A DNA stretch of 64,000 nt, from assembly GCF_014138435.1 (NCBI RefSeq), contig NZ_JACJIM010000001.1:496001-560000 (forward strand). The letters are read 5' to 3'. This document shows positions 59,696 through 64,000 of the stretch, one piece after another. Every line of letters starts with the position of its first letter. The stretch's first letter is position 1. Under the pieces are notes generated by a model. That model did no database searches and was not told where the DNA came from. It worked only from the letters and a program-made list of their open reading frames with translations. Position numbers and translations under genes: made by a program. This DNA is from Methylobacterium fujisawaense (GTDB taxonomy: Bacteria > Pseudomonadota > Alphaproteobacteria > Rhizobiales > Beijerinckiaceae).

Positions 59696-60478
59696 ATGCC
59701 GATCTCGAAGCGCCGCCCGGTGCGCCACCCGGCGGGGGGGAGCCTTGCGGCGGTCCTTGCGGCGGCCTTCGCGGCGGCCCTGGCGCCGATCCTGGCGTTC
59801 GCCGCCCTCCCGGCGCAGGCGGTGGTCGGCGGCACCGAGGCCCCGGCCGGCGGGGCCGTGATGGTCCTGTCGTCGAAGGGCGGCGTCTGCACCGGCGTGG
59901 TGCTCGCCCCCGACACGGTGCTGACCGCCGGCCACTGCCTCGCCGACGCAAGGGAGCACAGCGTCCATTTCCGCGACGCCGCCGGCGAACCGGTCCTCGT
60001 CGACGTTGCCGCGCAGGCGCTGCATCCGGGCTACGCGCCCGGCGCGGCCGCGGCCCGGCGGCGCTCCATCGACCTCGCGCTGCTGCGCACCGCGACGCCG
60101 CTGCCGACCCGCTTCGCGCCCGTGACCCTGAGCGCCGCCCCGGCCCGGGCGGGCGAGATCCTGACCCTGTCGGGCTACGGCGCGGCCAAGCCCGGCGATC
60201 CGCGCTCCACCGGCACCTATCGCAGCGTCGGGCTGCCGGTGATCGAGCCCTACGGGCCGAGCCGGGTCCTGGTCTGGCTGAAGGGCACGGGCGGCGGCGC
60301 CTGCCAGGGGGATTCCGGCGGCCCGATCGCGGGACCGGACGGGGCCGTCCTGGCGCTGTCGGCCTGGATCGGCGGCGCCTGCGGCGGCCTGACCCAGGGC
60401 ATCCTGACGGGGCCGCAGCGCGGCTGGATCGATCGCGTGCTCGGTGGCTGGAACCGGACCGCGCGCTGGACGGAGTAA
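59696..60478 (+). CDS. Secreted trypsin-like serine protease (first)
   Basis: 260 residues. A long basic signal region (GSLAAVLAAAFAAALAPILA) is followed by VVGGTEAPAGGAV, the activation-site type N-terminus of S1 peptidases. The triad is His in VLTAGHCLADA, Asp in RSIDLALLRTA and Ser in GGACQGDSGGPIAG. All core cysteine and Gly motifs are kept, so it should be active after export. It is cargo on the strand opposite to the GTA genes. Confidence 0.88.
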   Translation: MPISKRRPVRHPAGGSLAAVLAAAFAAALAPILAFAALPAQAVVGGTEAPAGGAVMVLSSKGGVCTGVVLAPDTVLTAGHCLADAREHSVHFRDAAGEPVLVDVAAQALHPGYAPGAAAARRRSIDLALLRTATPLPTRFAPVTLSAAPARAGEILTLSGYGAAKPGDPRSTGTYRSVGLPVIEPYGPSRVLVWLKGTGGGACQGDSGGPIAGPDGAVLALSAWIGGACGGLTQGILTGPQRGWIDRVLGGWNRTARWTE

Positions 60479-60604
60479 CGTCACGGCGACGTGTGCGCAG
60501 GGAACCTCAGCTTGGCCGGGCACTTGCCTTGCTCTAGGCTCACCGCGCGCCGCCTCCCGCATCCGGCGCCCCCACCCGCGCAGAGCGCGCGCCCGGAGAT
60601 CCCG

Positions 60605-61516
60605 ATGTCCCCTCGCCCGATCCGGACGGCCGGCCCCCGCGAGCGCAGCCTGAGGGGCGGCTTGTGGGGCGGCCTGCTCGGCGTGTCGTTGCTCGGCGCC
60701 CTGACGGGCCTGCTCCCCACGCCCGCCGCCGCGGTGATCAACGGCGCGACGACGCGGGATCCGAACGGCGCGCGCAGCTTCGTGGTGCGCATCGAGAGCA
60801 CCGAGGGCGAGATCTGCTCGGGGACGCTGATCGCCCCGGACCTCGTGCTCAGCGCCGCCCACTGCGTCATGCGCCCCGCCGGATACACGGTGATCAGCGT
60901 CGACCGGAGCTTCCGGCAGCACCGGACCCCGGTGATCGCCGCCTCCATGCACCCGGACTTCGTGCCCGGCACGACCCCCGAGGATCAGCCCGGCGTCGAT
61001 CTGGCGCTGCTCAAGCTCGAGCAGCCGCTCGGCAACGACTACGTGCCCCTCGATCCCCGGGGCGCCGGCTCGATCAGCAACGGCGAGCCGGTGGACATCG
61101 CGGGCTTCGGCGTGGTGGCGGAGAACCGGCGGAACTCGGCGCGGGTCCTGCGTCTCGCCCATCTCGTGTCGATCGGCTCCCTGCAGGTCGCCAACCGGGT
61201 GACCGTCGTGACCGACCGGCGGCGCATGGCCGAGACCTCGGGCGCCGGTGCCTGCCTGGGCGATTCCGGTGGCCCGATCCTGACCGGAGGCCCCGGCGGC
61301 TACCGGATCGTCGGCGTGGTGAGCTGGTCGAGCGGGGCCCTGCAGCAGGGCACGCGCCGCACCGCCTGCGGCGGCTTCACCGCCGTGACGCCGGTGGCCG
61401 AGCATGCCGGCTGGATCGCCTCGCGCTCGGCGGAACTGCAGCGGATCCAGGTCGGCGAGGCGGCCTCCCGCGGCAACCGGTCGGACTGGATGGCGCGCCC
61501 CGGCCGCAACCGCTAG
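60605..61516 (+). CDS. Secreted trypsin-like serine protease (second)
   Basis: 303 residues, starting at the ATG of MSPRPIRTAGPRERS. The signal region GGLLGVSLLGALTGLLPTPAAA leads to AVINGATTRDPNGARSFVV. Triad: His in VLSAAHCVMRP, Asp in GVDLALLKLE, Ser in GACLGDSGGPILTGG. A C-terminal tail follows the domain (ELQRIQVGEAASRGNRSD). It is related to but clearly diverged from the protease immediately upstream, 126 bp away, a tandem pair probably from an old duplication. Confidence 0.88.
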   Translation: MSPRPIRTAGPRERSLRGGLWGGLLGVSLLGALTGLLPTPAAAVINGATTRDPNGARSFVVRIESTEGEICSGTLIAPDLVLSAAHCVMRPAGYTVISVDRSFRQHRTPVIAASMHPDFVPGTTPEDQPGVDLALLKLEQPLGNDYVPLDPRGAGSISNGEPVDIAGFGVVAENRRNSARVLRLAHLVSIGSLQVANRVTVVTDRRRMAETSGAGACLGDSGGPILTGGPGGYRIVGVVSWSSGALQQGTRRTACGGFTAVTPVAEHAGWIASRSAELQRIQVGEAASRGNRSDWMARPGRNR

Positions 61517-61567
61517 GCGCGCCCTGCGGCGAAACAGTCCCGCCGCCGCGGATCCGTCGCGGCTGCG

Positions 61568-61593
61568 GGAACCTGAGGCCGCACCGGCACTTT
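61568..61593 (+). promoter_or_regulatory. Possible sigma-EcfG promoter of dps (one mismatch)
   Basis: GGAAC at 61568-61572 and CTTT at 61590-61593 with a 17-base spacer; one base differs from CGTT. It lies 36 bp upstream of the dps start, a distance seen at the other sites in the window. Confidence 0.35.
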
Positions 61594-61628
61594 CGCATCC
61601 GAACCTTTTCGACTGACGGAGCGAAAGC

Positions 61629-62174
61629 ATGGCCGAGAGCGGCACCAGCACCACACCCCGGGCCCACAAGACCCGCAACGACACCGACTCGAACGCCAAG
61701 AAGGTCTCGATCGACGCCCTGAACGCACGGCTCGCGGACGGCATCGACCTCGCCCTGGCGATCAAGCAGGCGCACTGGAACCTGAAGGGCCCGCAGTTCA
61801 TCGGCATCCACGAGATGCTCGACGGTTTCCGCACCGAGCTGGACGACCTCAACGACAAGGTCGCCGAGCGCGCGGTGCAGCTCGGCGCCACGGCGTTCGG
61901 ATCGGCCCAGGTGGTCGCCGAGCGCACGAAGCTGCCGCCCTACCCGACCGGCATCTACGCCATCGCCGACCACGTCGCGGCGCTGATCGACAGCTATGCC
62001 GGCTACGCCAACGCCGTACGCGAGAACATCGACGAGACCGACGAAGCGGGCGATCCCGGCACGGCCGACCTGTTCACCGAGATCTCCCGGGCGGTCGACA
62101 AGCACCTCTGGTTCTTGGAGGCCCACGTCCAGGAGCCGACCGGCGCCCTGCGCGACGGCAATCCGGGCCGCTGA
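61629..62174 (+). CDS. dps: Dps-family ferritin-like DNA-protection protein
   Basis: 181 residues. The ferroxidase site lies in LALAIKQAHWNLKGPQFIGIHEMLDGF (His and Asp/Glu ligands), and the helices continue with ELDDLNDKVAERAVQLGATAF and TEISRAVDKHLWFLEAHVQ. A basic, hydrophilic N-terminal extension (MAESGTSTTPRAHKTRND) could bind DNA. Dps dodecamers store iron and shield DNA during oxidative stress. It is the third gene of the plus-strand insert in the GTA cluster. Confidence 0.93.
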   Translation: MAESGTSTTPRAHKTRNDTDSNAKKVSIDALNARLADGIDLALAIKQAHWNLKGPQFIGIHEMLDGFRTELDDLNDKVAERAVQLGATAFGSAQVVAERTKLPPYPTGIYAIADHVAALIDSYAGYANAVRENIDETDEAGDPGTADLFTEISRAVDKHLWFLEAHVQEPTGALRDGNPGR

Positions 62175-62421
62175 AGGCGCGCGGTCCTTCTGAAGGCGCC
62201 GGCCCGGGGGAACCCCGTCCGAGACCGGCGCCGTCCCGGACGCGTGCAGTCCCCCCTCCCCCTGTGGGGAGGGGCCAGGGGCGGGGGCGGCTCTGGACCG
62301 AGCGGTCCGGTGACGTCCGAACGCCCCCCGTCCCGGTTCTCCCTGACGGCGGAGGAGCGCGCATCGCGGATGAACCGGCGCGGCGATCCGAAAGCGCCGA
62401 GGGGAGCGACGCGGCATCCCC

Positions 62422-63714
62422 TCAGGAGAATTTCAACAGCTTGATCGCGTCGAAATCCTGCACCCCACCGCCGACGCGCTTGGTGGTGTAGAACAGCACG
62501 TAGGGCTTGGCCGAGTAAGGGTCGCGCAGCACCCGCATCCCGGTGCGGTCGACCACGAGGTAGCCCCGGCGAAAATCGCCGAAGGCCACCGACAGGCTGT
62601 CCTTGGCGAGATCCGGCATCGCCTCGGCCTCGGTGACCGGGAAGCCGATCAGCGTGGCGGACCGGCCGGCGGCGAGCGGCGGCTGCCAGAGGTAATTGCC
62701 CTCCGCATCTCTGAATTTGCGGATCGCACTCTGGGTGCGCCGGTTCATGACGAAGCCGGCATTCTGCCGGTAGGCCGCCCGCAGCCCGTAGACCAGATCG
62801 AACAGCACGTCCGCCGGGCTGGCGGACGGGAAGGCCCCGGCCGCCCCCGTGGCGATCGTGCCGAGCTTGCCCGGCACCCAGGCGGCATTGGCGACCGTGT
62901 CGTAGCTGAGGAAGCCCCGCGGGCGGCTCGCGCCGTTGCCGGACACGAAGGCGACGCCCTCCTGCTCGGCGAAGGCGGTCTCCACCTCGGCCGAGAGCCA
63001 CGCGTCGAGATCCACCACGGCATCGTCGAGAAGCGTCTGGGTGGCGGCGGGCATCGCGTAGAGTTCCATAGCGGGGAACGCGATCTCCGACAGGGCCGGC
63101 GCGGCGGTCTCCGGTCGTGGCGCGGTCTCGGCGGCCCAGCCGGTGACCGGCGCGCCCACCGAGACCGCTCGCTTGTACTGGGATCCCGAAATCTGCTGCA
63201 CGCTGGCGATCGACCGGATCGGCGAGACCTGGCCGAGGCGCGTCAGCACGGTGCGCTCGATCGTGTCGGGGACGAGGTAGCCGCCATCCGGCCCGGAGCC
63301 GGCCGACAGGGCCTTGGCCTCCAGGCGCTTCAGGCCGGCGCTCTCGCCGGCCCGGACGTACAGATCGAAGGCGGCCTTGTGCTCGTGCGCCGCCCCCGCC
63401 TCGCGGATGTCCGGCTGCCCGAGGGGCGGCCGGGCCCGCTCCAGGGCGATCCGGTCGAGGCGGGTGCGGGCGGCGTCGAGGGCCGCGTCGATCCGGGCGA
63501 GCTTCTCCTCCGTGAGCACGTCTGCGCCGAGGCGGCCCTCGATCTGGTCGATCCGGGCGTCGTTCGTCTCCTTGAAGGCCGCGAAGGCGGCGGCGAGCTC
63601 GTCGAGGGCCGAGCGGACCGGGCCGCCCTCGGGTTGCGCGGCCTTGTTCTCCAGGAGTGGCAGGCCGCTCTTCGTCGCGAAGGCGGGATCGGTGTTCAGG
63701 GTCTGGGCGTCCAT
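62422..63714 (-). CDS. HK97-fold major capsid protein (g5)
   Basis: 430 residues. Residues 35-130 form a charged coiled-coil scaffold (delta) region (ELAAAFAAFKETNDARIDQIEGRL) likely cut off by the protease. The fold starts about residue 150 with GGYLVPDTIERTVLTRLGQVSPIR and continues with VAETAPRPETAAPALSEIAF-like E-loop, EQEGVAFVSGNGASRPRGFL and, near the end, LIGFPVTEAEAMPD. It builds the GTA head. Its usual downstream partner, the connector, is displaced by the plus-strand insert. Confidence 0.93.
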   Translation of the reverse strand: MDAQTLNTDPAFATKSGLPLLENKAAQPEGGPVRSALDELAAAFAAFKETNDARIDQIEGRLGADVLTEEKLARIDAALDAARTRLDRIALERARPPLGQPDIREAGAAHEHKAAFDLYVRAGESAGLKRLEAKALSAGSGPDGGYLVPDTIERTVLTRLGQVSPIRSIASVQQISGSQYKRAVSVGAPVTGWAAETAPRPETAAPALSEIAFPAMELYAMPAATQTLLDDAVVDLDAWLSAEVETAFAEQEGVAFVSGNGASRPRGFLSYDTVANAAWVPGKLGTIATGAAGAFPSASPADVLFDLVYGLRAAYRQNAGFVMNRRTQSAIRKFRDAEGNYLWQPPLAAGRSATLIGFPVTEAEAMPDLAKDSLSVAFGDFRRGYLVVDRTGMRVLRDPYSAKPYVLFYTTKRVGGGVQDFDAIKLLKFS

Positions 63715-63740
63715 CGTGAGCCTCGTCGGCGGGGTAAAAG

Positions 63741-64000
63741 TCAGGACCGCGCGGCCAGCCGAGGCCGGGCGGCGGGTCTGGCGGTGCGGAGCGGTGCGAT
63801 CAGGCCGGCGAGGCCGCGGATCGCGTCGGCCTCCGGATCCGGCTCGGGGCTCGGGCTCGCCCTCGCCCCCGGCTGCAGCGGGAAGGTCACGAGCGAGATC
63901 TCCCAGAGATCGACCTGCTGGAGCCGGCGCTCGCCGCCGGCGCCCTTCCGGGCGCGCAGCGTGCGGAAGCCGATCGACAGCCCGTCGAGGCCGCCGCCGC
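63741..64000 (-). CDS. HK97-type prohead protease, C-terminal part (g4)
   Basis: The gene enters from the right edge; 85 residues plus the stop are visible. LDGLSIGFRTLRARKG contains the typical protease end region, followed by RRLQQVDLWEISLVTFPLQPGA, the well-known LxEISLVTxP signature (catalytic domain end), and an Arg/Pro-rich tail. It matures the capsid by cutting the scaffold domain. The capsid gene starts 26 bp after its stop. The catalytic His/Ser region is outside the window. Confidence 0.85.
   Translation of the reverse strand, partial: GGGLDGLSIGFRTLRARKGAGGERRLQQVDLWEISLVTFPLQPGARASPSPEPDPEADAIRGLAGLIAPLRTARPAARPRLAARS

Larger units (their letters stand above)
47015..64000 (-). 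mobile_element. Gene-transfer-agent/prophage-like cluster
   Basis: All structural genes read on the minus strand in the order prohead protease, capsid, connector, head-tail adaptor, DUF3168, tail tube, chaperones, tape measure, DUF2460, DUF2163, NlpC/P60 and the large TIM-barrel protein. This is the g4-g15 order of the Rhodobacter capsulatus GTA. A DUF2793 gene and a lysis module follow. No integrase, repressor or attachment site is seen in the window. Plus-strand genes interrupt it at 48822-49382 and 59696-62174. Terminase and portal would lie beyond the right edge. Confidence 0.85.

Overview
The window is GC-rich (about 70 %) alphaproteobacterial chromosome and most resembles Methylobacterium/Methylorubrum. 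The reasons are a 267-residue PhyR with its receiver aspartate at residue 190, divergent from nepR; an fds-type NAD-linked formate dehydrogenase operon; a C30-type carotenoid cluster; acpXL-type very-long-chain lipid A genes; and a split RcGTA-type gene-transfer-agent cluster. No rRNA, tRNA, CRISPR array or insertion sequence was recognised.

0-13 kb: the 3' end of a MaoC-fold hydratase and a TrmH-family methyltransferase are followed by two carotenoid blocks. Block one (1.4-5.7 kb) is a CrtI/CrtN-like desaturase, a DUF2141 exported protein and an ABC exporter, all overlapping or nearly so. Block two (8.1-11.7 kb) is a second CrtI/CrtN-like enzyme, a PlsC-like acyltransferase and a family-2 glycosyltransferase. 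Together they look like a route to a glycosylated, acylated (staphyloxanthin-like) pigment. Between and after them lie a cache-domain sensor protein, a glutamine-amidotransferase-like protein and a secreted cupin.

13-20 kb: housekeeping genes (cutA, nadK, an acetyltransferase, a cold-shock gene) and acpXL-fabZ-like-fabF-like for the 28-carbon lipid A acyl chain. The condensing-enzyme homologue lacks the catalytic cysteine, and the usual downstream genes of the cluster are absent here.

20-27 kb: a compact general-stress-response region. phyR and nepR diverge, and six promoter-like sequences besides theirs carry exact or one-mismatch GGAAC-N16/17-CGTT sites (the sigma-EcfG consensus). They face an 86-residue membrane protein, a KGG stress protein, a proline-rich protein, a secreted protein, a DUF1328 membrane protein and a 58-residue protein. 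A further exact site sits about 65 bp upstream of a Rho-independent terminator with no ORF between, which predicts a short stress-induced sRNA with a C-rich loop. Four pairs of these promoters are divergent.

27-47 kb: an MBL-fold hydrolase, DUF1499 and AsmA-like proteins, 3-oxoacid CoA-transferase (scoAB), formate dehydrogenase fdsGBAD, a glutathione transferase, the cytochrome c maturation genes ccmIEFH, and a PhoP/FeuP-type two-component system with a PepSY protein. An internally deleted prpF remnant lies between the regulator and the kinase.

47-64 kb: a gene-transfer-agent or prophage-like cluster on the minus strand, running from prohead protease and capsid through connector, tail tube, chaperones, tape measure, hub and NlpC/P60 to the large TIM-barrel tail protein, DUF2793 and a lysis module. 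It is interrupted by plus-strand cargo: two trypsin-like proteases and dps between capsid and connector, and an SGNH hydrolase between tail and lysis genes. The tail-assembly chaperone gene ends in a canonical -1 slippery heptamer followed by a start-codon-less second chaperone frame.
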